Notes under the pieces: model-generated
Databases searched by the model: none
Told to the model about the DNA's origin: nothing
The model's input: the letters and a program-made list of their open reading frames with translations, nothing else
Made by a program: the position numbers and the translations under genes
Assembly (NCBI RefSeq): GCF_000430525.1
Contig: NZ_KE387159.1
Span: 1-54,867 of the forward strand
DNA: 54,867 nucleotides
Direction of reading: 5' to 3'
Source of the DNA: Prevotella corporis DSM 18810 = JCM 8529
GTDB taxonomy: Bacteria > Bacteroidota > Bacteroidia > Bacteroidales > Bacteroidaceae
Shown: one piece after another, positions 20,228-29,184 of the stretch
How the letters are laid out: each line of letters begins with the position of its first letter
How positions within the stretch are numbered: the stretch's first letter is position 1

Positions 20228-20470
20228 TTAATTGACTTTTCTTTTCTCCAAATTATGTGCAGTGTAAATAGCTGCAATTTCTTCATTTGTTAATTTTCCC
20301 TCATAGATAGCTCGTGTTCCATCTTCGAAAATAATAACAGTGTAAGTTTTTTGTGGCTCACTGTTAGCTACTTGTAGTGTTGCGGGTTTATCATCTTGTG
20401 CCATCATTGGTATTGCTGGGAAAAGGCAAAGGCATGCCAATAGACTTACTTTTGAAAAGAATTTCTTCAT
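20228..20470 (-). CDS. Small exported protein, first gene of the GLPGLI operon
   Basis: 80 residues: a clear signal peptide (MKKFFSKVSLLACLCLFPAI, then PMMAQ) and a mature part of about 55 residues containing YTVIIFEDGTRAIYEGKLTN and ending LEKRKVN. No known domain recognised. TATTTTTG at 20579-20572 (minus) is a -7 box about 100 bases upstream. The strong intercistronic hairpin after it suggests that this first gene may accumulate more transcript than the two that follow. It could be a secreted structural or signalling peptide handled by the GLPGLI protein and the barrel, but that is inference. Confidence 0.7.
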   Translation of the reverse strand: MKKFFSKVSLLACLCLFPAIPMMAQDDKPATLQVANSEPQKTYTVIIFEDGTRAIYEGKLTNEEIAAIYTAHNLEKRKVN

Positions 20471-21079
20471 AGTGAATAATTTTTGTGCCTACTCTTTTGT
20501 TATAAGCTTTTCGGCTACTGCTTCTTTTACAGTGTAGTCTGATAATCCAATCGACTAGAAATTTTTATTTACAAAAATACTTTTTTTTTTGAAAAAAGAT
20601 ACGTTCCCCCTTTCTTTTTAGCATATTTTTTTATAATGAATCTTAATTTAAACTATTTTAAACAACTTATAACAGATGTGCGTTTATATCGGAAACTGTT
20701 GGAGCAGAAAGTGAGATGAGGAGGTACACCTGAGTGTACAAACCTATTTCTTCAAAGTTCGCTTGCTCACGGGCGAGTGATGGGGGATATGGCGGGCTTT
20801 TTGGAGGTGTGGGAGAACAGAGCTGTTACTCAAAATAACAGGGGCTGGAATTGTATGTCGCAATCTGCTGACAATCAGAATAATAGCAACGGGATACTGA
20901 TAGGTGAGCTTTTGCCACGCCATTCATGACCTATCACATGGCAAAAGGTCAGCTTTCGGGAAATGATCGGCAGACCTTGAACTGATGGAACAAATTATTT
21001 GGAATGCGATAGGGATAAGGACGGGTTGATTGATATAAATCAAAAATTCGAGGAGAAATGCGATTTTTTCGCTGTTTTG
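20471..21079. other. Intergenic region with repeat R4
   Basis: About 610 bases without a supported gene. It includes the upstream region of the small exported gene (AT-rich, -7 box at 20572-20579) and repeat R4. No other feature is seen before the small-RNA promoter at 21080. Confidence 0.5.
20896..20957. repeat. Intergenic palindromic repeat, copy R4
   Basis: TGATAGGTGAGCTTTTGCC, CCATTCATGACCTATCACAT and GGCAAAAGGTCAGCTTTCG. This is close to the reverse complement of R5, so the element occurs in both orientations. Confidence 0.65.
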
Positions 21080-21111
21080 TTTGCTTGTGTTCGCAAACTG
21101 TTGTACTTTTG
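21080..21111 (+). promoter_or_regulatory. Promoter of candidate small RNA
   Basis: TTTG (21080-21083), 20 bases, TACTTTTG (21104-21111): an ideal Bacteroidetes promoter pointing into a region with no long ORF on the plus strand. Confidence 0.8.
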
Positions 21112-21117
21112 CATTAC

Positions 21118-21380
21118 AAGAAAGATTAATAGATTGTTTAGGTTAGTAGTAATAGATTAGGTTTAGTAGTTTTTTAGGTAAAGAACAAAGCGATTGTTCA
21201 GGATTCAAGCAAATAGGATTAGTTTAGGTAATTAAGATTTTTTCATTAAAAGGGTAACAAAATGATGCAAGATTTAGGGTAGTACCGTGAGGTACGAACC
21301 TAAAATCAAGCTTCATACAAGAACATAATACAGTATTAAATAGAGAATGCAGAGCGTGATGCCCTGCATTTTTCATTTTC
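21118..21380 (+). ncRNA. Candidate structured non-coding RNA
   Basis: A promoter at 21080-21111 and a hairpin terminator at 21346-21375 delimit about 260 bases without a coding frame. The 5' half repeats TTTAGGT-like units (around 21138, 21161, 21174, 21225). The 3' half forms a long hairpin, 21262-21316. Its outer pairs are ATGA/TCAT and GC/GC, then TTTAGG (21273-21278) with CCTAAA (21299-21304), a GUA/GAA internal loop, then GUACC/GGUAC capped by GUGA. GUGA fits the GNRA tetraloop only on the plus strand, and the GUA/GAA loop resembles a bulged-G (sarcin-ricin-like) module. The promoter-to-terminator layout fits the Rfam class Bacteroidales-1, but I cannot confirm identity. Confidence 0.65.
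21346..21375 (+). terminator. Terminator of the candidate small RNA
   Basis: AATGCAG (21346-21352) and CTGCATT (21364-21370) form a stem around AGCGTGATGCC, followed on the plus strand by TTTCATTTTC. The minus side has no T-run, so it fits plus-strand transcription best. Confidence 0.7.
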
Positions 21381-21407
21381 TTCCATTCCCCGTTCGTGCC
21401 ACTTTCC

Positions 21408-22247
21408 TTAGAAGGTGTAGCCGAATCCCACGTTGAGGAAGATGGGGTACATGTTGAACGTGATGGTTTTGAAGTCTTTTTCGAAGATGTCAGTGAAGGC
21501 CCATGCCAAGTCGGCATTAACCGTGAAATGTCGGAAGGCCCGCCATGTTCCGCCCACTTGTGCTCCCCATTGGAAGTGGTTGAGGTTGGAGCTGAAGTCG
21601 TAGGCGGCGGTTTTGCCGTCGGTGAAGGCGAGTTTCTCGCCCGTTGGATCGGTCTCTCTCAGGTATCCGTCGCTGACGTGTCCCGTGAACTCGCCGTCCA
21701 ACCGGAGCGAGGCAAACAGTCCGCCCCTGACTTTCCAAGCGTTGTTGAAGCGGTAGTTGGCCATCACGGGTATGGTGAGCATCGTAGAGTTGTATTTTGT
21801 TTTCACATAGCCCGTCCAACGGCCTGCCACGCGGCTTCCATCGTCGATAATCTCCATGCTGTAGTTTTTCACCTTGGCACCTGTTATCATGCCTTTCTCC
21901 TCCACTTTCAGTGCTACCGACACGCCCCAGTGTGGGTTCTTGTCGAGCCATTTGGTCACCATGCCTTCCAGCGAGCCGTTGAACCGTGGGCTGTAGCTGT
22001 CGATGGAGCGTACCTCCACGGGCAGTGGGATGGGCGATGCGCCGCCGATGTTGACGCCAGTCTTCACCTCAAATTCCCATCCGTTGCGTTCCGACTGCTC
22101 AAGTACGTCGTTTCTTACGTCCTGTGCGTGTGCGAAGGGGCATATTAGGAGTGCCATGCCTACGATAATTGCCTTGCCGACGGTCGCCATTCGTGCGGTG
22201 GTTGTCGTTCCGTCGGTTGTGTTGCTTGTTGAATATGTTGTCTTCAT
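21408..22247 (-). CDS. Outer-membrane beta-barrel (porin/PorT-like) protein
   Basis: 279 residues with a hydrophobic signal (GKAIIVGMALLICPFAHAQ, about residues 24-43) and a barrel of alternating strands ending in FLNVGFGYTF, with the terminal aromatic typical of outer-membrane proteins. The start at 22247 is preceded by an A-rich stretch (GAAAAGAAGA), usual for this phylum; ATG at 22190 is an alternative that removes a hydrophilic 19-residue leader. It follows the PCMD lipoprotein gene by 93 bases on the same strand, so it is probably co-transcribed. Such pairs are common in Bacteroidales, but the specific role is unknown. Confidence 0.75.
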   Translation of the reverse strand: MKTTYSTSNTTDGTTTTARMATVGKAIIVGMALLICPFAHAQDVRNDVLEQSERNGWEFEVKTGVNIGGASPIPLPVEVRSIDSYSPRFNGSLEGMVTKWLDKNPHWGVSVALKVEEKGMITGAKVKNYSMEIIDDGSRVAGRWTGYVKTKYNSTMLTIPVMANYRFNNAWKVRGGLFASLRLDGEFTGHVSDGYLRETDPTGEKLAFTDGKTAAYDFSSNLNHFQWGAQVGGTWRAFRHFTVNADLAWAFTDIFEKDFKTITFNMYPIFLNVGFGYTF

Positions 22248-22340
22248 TCTTCTTTTCAGATAATCGTTAATAATTGGTTGGCCTTGTTTTCCGCCTCCCT
22301 CTGGGGGTCTTTCCCTTTCCGGGACGACCGGTGGGAGGGT

Positions 22341-23474
22341 TTACTCGTAGAAGAGTTCCATTTCATCGACGTAGAGTGTGCTTCCCACTGCTCCGTTGAA
22401 CGTTGCCCCGTCCTTGCTTGACGACATGATGATGGCAAGGTTGTATTGGCCTGCCTTCAGTTTTGCGGCATCCACTTTTCGCCCTTTCACTGGTTCAAAG
22501 TTGATGGCGAAGCGTGTCCATTCGTCGGTCTCTTTCTTGTCGTTGAGCCTTGCCATGAGCACGATGTTGTCGCTTGTCAGTGAGTTGGTTCCGTCGAGAT
22601 ACGGCACTTCGGGTGTCACTTCGTAGAACACGGCATAGATGTCGAATTCGTCTTTCTTGCCAGGCACTTCGATTCCTTTCTTGTCGGTGAATTTTTCACC
22701 AGCCTTGTATTTGTAGTAGCCCACGAGTGCCTGTGGAGTCTTGCGGAACGGCTGTCCGAAGCGGGTCGATTTCGCCATGTTCTTCATATTGATTTCAAAT
22801 GTTCCCATGAACAGGTTGCCGGCGGCCAGTGGTGCTCCGAACGACGCTCCTATTGCTCCTGTGCTGACGGTCTGAAGTTTCGCGCATTTTCCCTGCACTC
22901 CTCCGTCTGCCTGGCTTGTGGGATACGATTCGGCTGGGTCGGCAGCGTTGGTGAACATAAAGCCTGCGTTTCCGCTTCCCCATGTCATCTCCGTGCCGTC
23001 GATGGTGGTGTCGTAGAAGATGTGGTAGAATTTGTGTGGTGGGGTGTTTGGATCCCAGCTGCTGGCGTACTCGTACCATTTCATGTTTTCAAAATGATAG
23101 ACGGTGGCAACGTCGTCGGAGATGAACGAAACCTTGTAGTTTTTCTTCCATTGTCCGTCCTGCGATGTCACGGTGTAGGTCTGTGGGGTGGTGAAGTCGC
23201 GCACTGTTCCGCTTTCGGGCTCAATGGTGGCTCCTTCGGTGAGGGTGAACTTGGGTGCGAGTTGTGTCACTTCGTCCCAGCCGTTGACGTAGAGTCGCAC
23301 TTCGTTGTTGGTGATGACGGGTTTGCGGATGAGCAAGTCGCCATCTACTTGGCACGAAACGATGTCGGCCTCTGTATTGAGGGCTTCGTCCCTGATGCAC
23401 GATGTGAGTGTCAGTGCCAACAGGAGTGCCAGCATTGTGAGTCTCACGCTTGTTGATTTAACCATAATTGTCAT
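22341..23474 (-). CDS. PCMD-domain lipoprotein
   Basis: 377 residues. Signal and lipobox are MLALLLALTLTSC. An Ig-like region runs to about 115 (FTLEGATIEPESG-like surface repeats, TYTVTSQDGQWKKNYKVSF). The PCMD domain (putative carbohydrate metabolism domain) follows, with YHFENMKWYEY and the beta-sandwich end GAVGSTLYVDEMELFYE. PCMD proteins are surface or periplasmic lipoproteins thought to bind glycans; no catalytic residues are apparent. Starts at 23474 or 23465 are both possible. It heads a two-gene unit with the barrel protein. Confidence 0.82.
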   Translation of the reverse strand: MTIMVKSTSVRLTMLALLLALTLTSCIRDEALNTEADIVSCQVDGDLLIRKPVITNNEVRLYVNGWDEVTQLAPKFTLTEGATIEPESGTVRDFTTPQTYTVTSQDGQWKKNYKVSFISDDVATVYHFENMKWYEYASSWDPNTPPHKFYHIFYDTTIDGTEMTWGSGNAGFMFTNAADPAESYPTSQADGGVQGKCAKLQTVSTGAIGASFGAPLAAGNLFMGTFEINMKNMAKSTRFGQPFRKTPQALVGYYKYKAGEKFTDKKGIEVPGKKDEFDIYAVFYEVTPEVPYLDGTNSLTSDNIVLMARLNDKKETDEWTRFAINFEPVKGRKVDAAKLKAGQYNLAIIMSSSKDGATFNGAVGSTLYVDEMELFYE

Positions 23475-23841
23475 ACTGATTTGAATAGAGTTATGGGTGG
23501 GTTTTGTGCGTCGTCGCCGTGATTGCCTCATGGAGGTGCATGGGTTGACGCCTTGTCGGCCTTTGTCCTCTTTGCTTCTCGGAGTGCGTGCGTGGCGACC
23601 GTGTGGTATTCTATCGTTGCTGGCTCGCTGACGCTTGGCTTTCTGCCATCGAGAACATCATCTACTCAGGCTGATTCTTTGGACCCTTCCAAAGTGAAAT
23701 CGACTGCAAATTTACGTAAAAAATATCAGAAAGGTGGAAATTTGTATTGAATAGTAAGCATCTTTTCGTTTTTTTAGCCGGCTATTGCCCTGTGCTCTCT
23801 CTCCGTTCTGCCTTGCTGTCGCTGGCCGGAGCTTCCGCCTT

Positions 23842-24654
23842 CTACTCGCGCAGCTGTGTGGGCGTTACGCCGAGGTTGGTCTGTAGGTAACGGGTGAAAT
23901 AGGCCACGGATGAGAAATTGAACTCGTAGGCAATCTGGGTCATGGTCTTTTCCGTTCCGCGCAGCGTGTTTTGCAGCTCTGCCACGGTGTAATGCGTAAT
24001 CCAATAATTGGCGCTGTGTCCGCTGACTTTCTTGATAACTTCCGATAGATGTTTCGACGTGACGAAGAGTTTTTCGGCATAGTGTGGTATGTTGCGGTGT
24101 TCACGGAAGTCGCCTTGCTCAAGCATCTCGAAGAATTTGTTGGCCAGTGTCGATGCCTGTGTCGATGTGTCGCCCTTTCCGTAGATGCGACTTGTGAAGT
24201 CGAAGCAGTCGATGATGAGCTGCCAGCTGACCGCTATCATCATTTCGTGCTGGAATTTGTTTTCCTTCACAGAGAGTTGGTAGAACACATTCTCGTAGTC
24301 TCTGTGCCACCGCTCCTGTTCCTTGGGCAGCAGCTCCATGACGGGATTGGCATTGAGCAGCAGTATGTGACGAAGGGTGTAGTTTGAGCGCAGGGCCGTG
24401 AGGTTGTGGTATTTCGGGTGTACGAACATGCCCTCGACGGCGAAGTCGTCAGTTTGCCGTCCGACGCTCATCACGCTGCAGTTGTTGGCCACGAGCAGCA
24501 TGCCGGGCTTGAGTTCGAAGGCCTTGCCGTCGTAGGTGAGGTCGCTGCTGCCCTTCATACAGAAGGCATAGAGGGTCATTTCCTGTGTCTTTGCGTCGTC
24601 GGTCAGGTTGATGTTGTCAGTTTTGATAATCCATTCGTCATTATATTCAATCAT
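23842..24654 (-). CDS. AraC-family transcriptional regulator
   Basis: 270 residues. The N-terminal cupin-like sensing region (about 1-150) is followed by a C-terminal double helix-turn-helix (about 170-270) containing LFVTSKHLSEVIKKVSGHSA and the second-helix signature IAYEFNFSSVAYFTRYLQTN, ending GVTPTQLRE. TATATTTG at 24721-24714 is a -7 box. It lies upstream of the PCMD/barrel genes on the same strand but is separated by 367 bases, so control of them is only a guess. Effector unknown. Confidence 0.92.
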   Translation of the reverse strand: MIEYNDEWIIKTDNINLTDDAKTQEMTLYAFCMKGSSDLTYDGKAFELKPGMLLVANNCSVMSVGRQTDDFAVEGMFVHPKYHNLTALRSNYTLRHILLLNANPVMELLPKEQERWHRDYENVFYQLSVKENKFQHEMMIAVSWQLIIDCFDFTSRIYGKGDTSTQASTLANKFFEMLEQGDFREHRNIPHYAEKLFVTSKHLSEVIKKVSGHSANYWITHYTVAELQNTLRGTEKTMTQIAYEFNFSSVAYFTRYLQTNLGVTPTQLRE

Positions 24655-25022
24655 AGGTGGGTAAGTTTAGGCTATTGAAGATGACTGATGCGCCAGTTTG
24701 ATTGTTATTTTTGCAAATATACGAAAATCTGTTTTGAAAAAGAAAAACCGGCCTCTTTTTCTTAAAAAAATCCCAATAGTGTCCCGTATATTCGGTTTTT
24801 AAAGAGTTGTTGCCCATTCATTGCCCCTTCATTTTCGTTTCTTTTCCAGTCAGTATTTTTTTCTTGAAAGTGGGCTTGTTGTGGGCTTGTCGGCCGATGA
24901 ACGACTGAAGAATGACGAAAAAGAGGCGGAAAGAATGTAGCAAGTTGAAATAAAAAACGCTAAGGAAATAGGTATGTTCGGTTTTGAACACTTGCTAATC
25001 TGTACCACACCTTACTTTCTGA

Positions 25023-25088
25023 TTGCGAAAGCTGACCTTTTGCCATGCGATAGGTCATGAATGGGCGAACAAAAGCTTATCTTTTAGT
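25023..25088. repeat. Intergenic palindromic repeat, copy R5
   Basis: TTGCGAAAGCTGACCTTTTG, CCATGCGATAGGTCATGAAT and GGGCGAACAAAAGCTTATCT. It matches R4 read in reverse complement almost base for base across the arms and the centre. Confidence 0.65.
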
Positions 25089-25237
25089 TTTCAATCAATA
25101 TCTTGCTGATTAGCAATGGCTTACGAAGTGAGTTTTCAGTCCTGTTTTTTGTTATATGATTTTGTGGCGATGGTCTGTCGCCTCTTCGGTGTCGAGCATC
25201 TGTTTGCCGTCGTCGGCACGGTCGTGGGGAATGCAAA

Positions 25238-25280
25238 GGCAGACACCGTCAGGGCTTCGGAGCCTCGTCGGGTGTCTGCC
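25238..25280 (-). terminator. Strong hairpin downstream of rubrerythrin gene
   Basis: GGCAGACACC (25238-25247) and GGTGTCTGCC (25271-25280) are perfect complements enclosing an inner AGGGCT/AGCCT hairpin. On the minus strand only CCTTTGCATT follows, so the T-run is weak. It begins about 60 bases past the rbr stop. Confidence 0.55.
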
Positions 25281-25338
25281 GTTGGTTGTGTCGGTCACCC
25301 CCTCACGAGCCTTTGCTGACTGGGTGGGGGATCGGCGA

Positions 25339-25992
25339 TTAATAATTCTTCGGTGCTATCTGGAAGTAGCTTTCAGGATGGTTGCAAACCGGGCATACGG
25401 CTGGTGCTTGCTTGCCCACTACGATATGGCCGCAGTTGATGCACTGCCAGATGGCCGAGCCGTCCTTTGCGAACACAAGTTTGTCCTCTATGTTCTTCAA
25501 CAGCTTGCGATAGCGCTCCTCGTGTTCCTTCTCGATGGCGCCTACGCTGCGGAATTTCACTGCAATCTCAGGGAATCCCTCTTCGATGGCTTCCTTGGCC
25601 ATCTTCTCATACATGTCGGTCCATTCGTAGTTCTCGCCCGCTGCTGCGTCGGAAAGGTTGTCGGTTGTGGTAGGAATATCGCCTTCGTGGAGGAGTTTGA
25701 ACCAAATTTTGGCGTGTTCCTTCTCGTTTCGCGATGTCTCCATGAAGATATCGGCAATCTGCTGGTAGCCGTCCTTGCGTGCTTTCGATGCGTAATACTG
25801 GTACTTGGTGTGTGCCTGGCTCTCGCCTGCAAAGGCTGCCATGAGGTTGGCCTCCGTCTTTGTGCCCTTGAGGGCTGCTGGTTTGAACTCATTGAACTTC
25901 TCTGCCTTTACGTGGCATACCGGGCATTCTGCCGGTGCTTCTGTTCCTTCGTGAATGTAACCGCAAACGGTGCAAATAAATTTCTTTTTCAT
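25339..25992 (-). CDS. rbr: Rubrerythrin with rubredoxin domains at both ends
   Basis: 217 residues. The N-terminal rubredoxin ([10 protein letters not shown] and CPVC) is followed by a ferritin-like diiron domain with the carboxylate/His motifs [22 protein letters not shown] and [11 protein letters not shown], then a C-terminal rubredoxin ([10 protein letters not shown] and CPVC). Rubrerythrins reduce hydrogen peroxide in the cytoplasm of anaerobes. The classical protein is about 190 residues with one C-terminal rubredoxin; the extra N-terminal module may aid electron delivery. TATATTTG at 26237-26230 is a possible -7 box. In related anaerobes this gene class responds to peroxide via OxyR, which is encoded at 5702. 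Confidence 0.93.
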   Translation of the reverse strand: MKKKFICTVCGYIHEGTEAPAECPVCHVKAEKFNEFKPAALKGTKTEANLMAAFAGESQAHTKYQYYASKARKDGYQQIADIFMETSRNEKEHAKIWFKLLHEGDIPTTTDNLSDAAAGENYEWTDMYEKMAKEAIEEGFPEIAVKFRSVGAIEKEHEERYRKLLKNIEDKLVFAKDGSAIWQCINCGHIVVGKQAPAVCPVCNHPESYFQIAPKNY

Positions 25993-26482
25993 AATGTTCT
26001 TGTATTTATAGAATGATACATCTTGTTCGTTTTCGTATGTCGTCGGAGCTATTGTCTATGTGCTGCCGCTGTGCCGTCTTTTTCCTGTTGTGGCTCGGCG
26101 ATGGCCTTTCGTCGGCCCTTCGCTGTCTTTGGGTCGCCTCTTTTATAGCTTTGTGTCGCTCTTGTGTTATCCTTGCCTTGCTTTTTGTGTCGGCTGTGTG
26201 CCACTTGCTAATGCAGCCAGTAACAAATGCAAATATACAATTATTCCATTACAAAGTATAATTTATTTACTTACTTTTGCAGTGAAGGCCGAAAATTAGA
26301 CTAAAGCTAAATAAGTTTGTGTGCTCACCAGACATGATTATGCGTGGACGAAGAACGTAAAAAAGAGGCTGTTGGGACAATAAAAAAACGGGTTGACGAA
26401 GTGTCAGCCCGTTTGTTATGATGTTTGGTCGGGTGTTGGTCCGATTTTCATTTCGGCCGTTGCCCGTCATCCGATAGGCAGC
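25993..26482. other. Intergenic region between rbr and nfnBA
   Basis: About 490 bases without a convincing gene. It contains the rbr upstream region and the nfnBA terminator at 26382-26414. Confidence 0.5.
26382..26414 (-). terminator. Rho-independent terminator of the nfnBA gene
   Basis: AAACGGGTTGAC (26386-26397) pairs with GTCAGCCCGTTT (26403-26414). On the minus strand the stem runs into TTTTTTT. Located 69 bases past the stop. Confidence 0.85.
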
Positions 26483-28840
26483 CTATGCCTTGCCCAGCAG
26501 CTTGTTGGCCATGTTGAGTGCGGCGCGTCTGCCGTCGCCCATTGCGAGAATGACGGTTGCTCCGCCACGCACGATGTCGCCTCCGGCATAGATTTCCGGT
26601 TTGGAGCTTTGCATCTCGTCGTTGACGGCGATGGTGTTCTTTCGTCCGAGCTCAAGGCCTTCTATCGATTTGGGCACCAGTGGGTTGGGCGACACTCCGA
26701 CAGCCACCACCACTTGGTCGCAGTCGATGGTGACGGTCTTGCCTGTTGTCTTCGGCCGGCGTCGTCCGCTTTCGTCGGGCTCTCCGAGTTCCATCACGTC
26801 GAGTATGGCTCCGCTGACGCGTCCGTTCTCGTCGGCAAGATATTCCTTCGGGTTGTGTAGTGTGAGGAAGTTGATTCCCTCTTCCTGTGCGTGCTTCACT
26901 TCTTCGGCTCGTGCCGGCATTTCCTCAAGCGAGCGTCGGTAAACGAGTGTCACCTCTGCTCCGAGTCGCTTCGCTGTGCGGCATGAGTCCATGGCGGTGT
27001 TGCCTCCTCCCACTACGAGTACTTTCTTTCCGATGATGATAGGCGTGTCGGTGTCGGGGTTGGCAGCGTCCATAAGGTTGACGCGTGTGAGGTACTCGTT
27101 GCTCGACAGGATGTTGATGCTGTTCTCGCCCGGTATGCCCATGAAGTTGGGGAGTCCTGCTCCAGACCCGACGAATATGCCTTTGAATCCGCCTTGCTCA
27201 AGTTCCTCCACGCTGATGGTCTTTCCCACGATGGTGTCGGTCTGGAAGTGTACGCCCTGTTTGCGGAGATTCTCCACTTCTACTTCAACGATGCTGTTGG
27301 GGAGTCGGAATTCTGGGATGCCGTATTTCAGCACACCTCCGATTTCGTGTAGTGCCTCGAAGACATATACTTCAAAACCGCGCTTGATCATGTCTCCTGC
27401 GAAGCTCAGACCAGCGGGACCTGAACCGATGACGGCCACCTTGATGCCGTTTGCCGGCTCAAGTTCCGGGAGTGCTATGTTGCCGCTCTCACGCTCGTAG
27501 TCGGCTGCAAAGCGTTCCAGATAGCCTATGGCTACTGCCGGTTCGTTCATCTTCAGGTGGATGCAGCGGCTCTCGCACTGTTTCTCCTGTGGGCAGACGC
27601 GTCCGCATACTGCCGGTAGTGCCGATGTGTCCTTGAGCACGCGTGCCGCATTTAGGAACTGTCCGCGCTCGATGTTCTTGATGAAACTTGGTATGTTGAT
27701 GTTCACGGGGCAGCCTTCGACGCAGGTTGGCTTGGCGCAGTCGAGGCAACGCTGTGCCTCTCGCATGGCCATTTCCTTTGTCAGGCCCTTGTTCACTTCC
27801 TCAAGACGAGTGGTGGCACGATAGACGGGGTCGAGTTCTGGCATGACGACACGCTCAATGGCGGTGCGCTCCTTTGGTTTCATGCTCTTGCGGAGGACGG
27901 TGCGCCACTCGGCATTGCGGTCGGTGAGCTCCGATAGCTCTGCCTTTGTCTCCTCGGAGGGCTTCATCTGGCCCTTGGTGGGGATGGTCTGGCGGTCGCT
28001 GGTGTCGTCGGTGTGGCGCACGTTGGTCGATTTGCGTTCCATCTCCTCACGCTCAACACCTTTGAAAGTGCCCATGCGCTTGAACATCTCGTCCCAATCG
28101 ACGAGGTCGCCGTTGAACTCCGGTCCGTCGATGCAGACGAATTTTGTCTTTCCACCTATGGTCAGGCGGCATGCTCCGCACATACCCGTTCCGTCAACCA
28201 TAATGGTGTTGAGTGAGACATCGTTGGGAATGCCGTATTTTTTGGCCATCAGCGAGGTGAACTTCATCATCATGGGAGGGCCGATGGCGACCACCTTGTC
28301 AACGTGCTCTCGCTGAATGACTTCTTCTACGCCCACTGTCACGACGCCTTTCTTTCCGTAGGAGCCGTCGTCGGTCATGATGATGACTTCGTCGGAGTAC
28401 TTTGCCACGTCATCGACCATGATTACCAGTTCCTTTGTGCGGCCAGCGAGTACCGATATGACACGGTTGCCGGCTTTTTTCAATGCTGTGAGGATGGGAA
28501 GGATGGCCGCAATGCCGATGCCACCTCCTGCGCAGATGACCGTTCCGTAGTTCTCGATGTGCGAGGCATTGCCCAACGGCCCCACGATGTCGAGCACGGA
28601 GTCGCCGGGTTCGAGCTCACACAACTTGGTCGATGAGAGTCCCACTTCCTGAATGACCATGGTGAGGGTTCCTTTCTCTGGATCGGCCTTGGCGATGGTG
28701 TAGGGTACACGCTCGCTATTTTTGTCAACACGCACGATGACGAAGTTGCCAGCTCTGCAGCTGTGTGCGATGAGTGGTGCTTCGACTACGATGCAAAAGA
28801 CCTTCTCTGAGAATTGTTCTTTGCTGATAATCTTGTTCAT
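26483..28840 (-). CDS. Fused NfnB-NfnA: NADH-dependent ferredoxin:NADP+ oxidoreductase
   Basis: 785 residues combining two subunits. Residues 1-280 are the FAD/NAD-binding, [2Fe-2S] ferredoxin-reductase-like subunit (YTIAKADPEKGTLTMVIQ, CAGGGIGIAAILPI, GTGMCGACRL). Residues 300-785 are a glutamate-synthase-beta-like subunit with 4Fe-4S cysteines (CLDCAKPTCVEGCP, CGRVCPQEKQCESRC) and two dinucleotide folds (VIGSGPAGLSFAGDM, VVGGGNTAMDSCRTAKRLGA). NfnAB bifurcates electrons between NADPH, ferredoxin and NAD in the cytoplasm. The single-chain form is usual in Bacteroidales, where it is often annotated as a bifunctional DHOD B/GltD protein. Intact, with a terminator. Confidence 0.93.
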   Translation of the reverse strand: MNKIISKEQFSEKVFCIVVEAPLIAHSCRAGNFVIVRVDKNSERVPYTIAKADPEKGTLTMVIQEVGLSSTKLCELEPGDSVLDIVGPLGNASHIENYGTVICAGGGIGIAAILPILTALKKAGNRVISVLAGRTKELVIMVDDVAKYSDEVIIMTDDGSYGKKGVVTVGVEEVIQREHVDKVVAIGPPMMMKFTSLMAKKYGIPNDVSLNTIMVDGTGMCGACRLTIGGKTKFVCIDGPEFNGDLVDWDEMFKRMGTFKGVEREEMERKSTNVRHTDDTSDRQTIPTKGQMKPSEETKAELSELTDRNAEWRTVLRKSMKPKERTAIERVVMPELDPVYRATTRLEEVNKGLTKEMAMREAQRCLDCAKPTCVEGCPVNINIPSFIKNIERGQFLNAARVLKDTSALPAVCGRVCPQEKQCESRCIHLKMNEPAVAIGYLERFAADYERESGNIALPELEPANGIKVAVIGSGPAGLSFAGDMIKRGFEVYVFEALHEIGGVLKYGIPEFRLPNSIVEVEVENLRKQGVHFQTDTIVGKTISVEELEQGGFKGIFVGSGAGLPNFMGIPGENSINILSSNEYLTRVNLMDAANPDTDTPIIIGKKVLVVGGGNTAMDSCRTAKRLGAEVTLVYRRSLEEMPARAEEVKHAQEEGINFLTLHNPKEYLADENGRVSGAILDVMELGEPDESGRRRPKTTGKTVTIDCDQVVVAVGVSPNPLVPKSIEGLELGRKNTIAVNDEMQSSKPEIYAGGDIVRGGATVILAMGDGRRAALNMANKLLGKA

Positions 28841-29184
28841 GATAGAGTGATTGTCCTTCTCGGCAACTATCTCGTTTGAAAGAGGGTTTGATAGTTGGAG
28901 TCGGTGGTTATTTTGTAATAGGATATTTATTTCATGTGGTATTCGTTCGGGGCTTGTTCTGCGATGTTTGCGAGGGCGGCATGTCAGTCACCAGCTCATG
29001 ACGAGGCCATGTTTTTGTCGTCGGACGTAGCCTTTCAGCCCTGGTTTTCAGCCTTTCAGCCCCTGGTTGCTTGTCTATTGTCCCTTTGTTGCAGCCTTTC
29101 AGCCCCTTGGTTGATTGCCTTTAGCCCCCTGTTGCTGCCCGCCGGCGGTTGTTTCGGCGTCTGGCGGGATGGCGAGGGGGGAGG
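28841..29184. other. Intergenic region between nfnBA and serS
   Basis: About 340 bases with no gene. The only structure seen is the cluster of GCCTTTCAGCCCC repeats at 29030-29137. Confidence 0.5.
29030..29137. repeat. Four degenerate direct repeats GCCTTTCAGCCCCTGGTTG
   Basis: Copies start at about 29030, 29051, 29094 and 29117, the last missing the C of TTCAG. Spacing is irregular (21, 43, 23 bases), so this looks like a decaying tandem repeat rather than an ordered array. Confidence 0.55.

Larger units (their letters stand above)
24655..25338. other. Intergenic region upstream of the AraC gene
   Basis: About 680 bases with no supported gene. It contains the AraC -7 box (24714-24721), repeat R5 and the rubrerythrin hairpin. 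Short open frames here are not convincing. Confidence 0.5.

Noticed and set aside
22341..22438. Direct control of the PCMD/barrel genes by the AraC regulator at 23842.
   Set aside because: Only proximity and strand support it, and no operator could be seen; mentioned as a guess, not reported as a finding.
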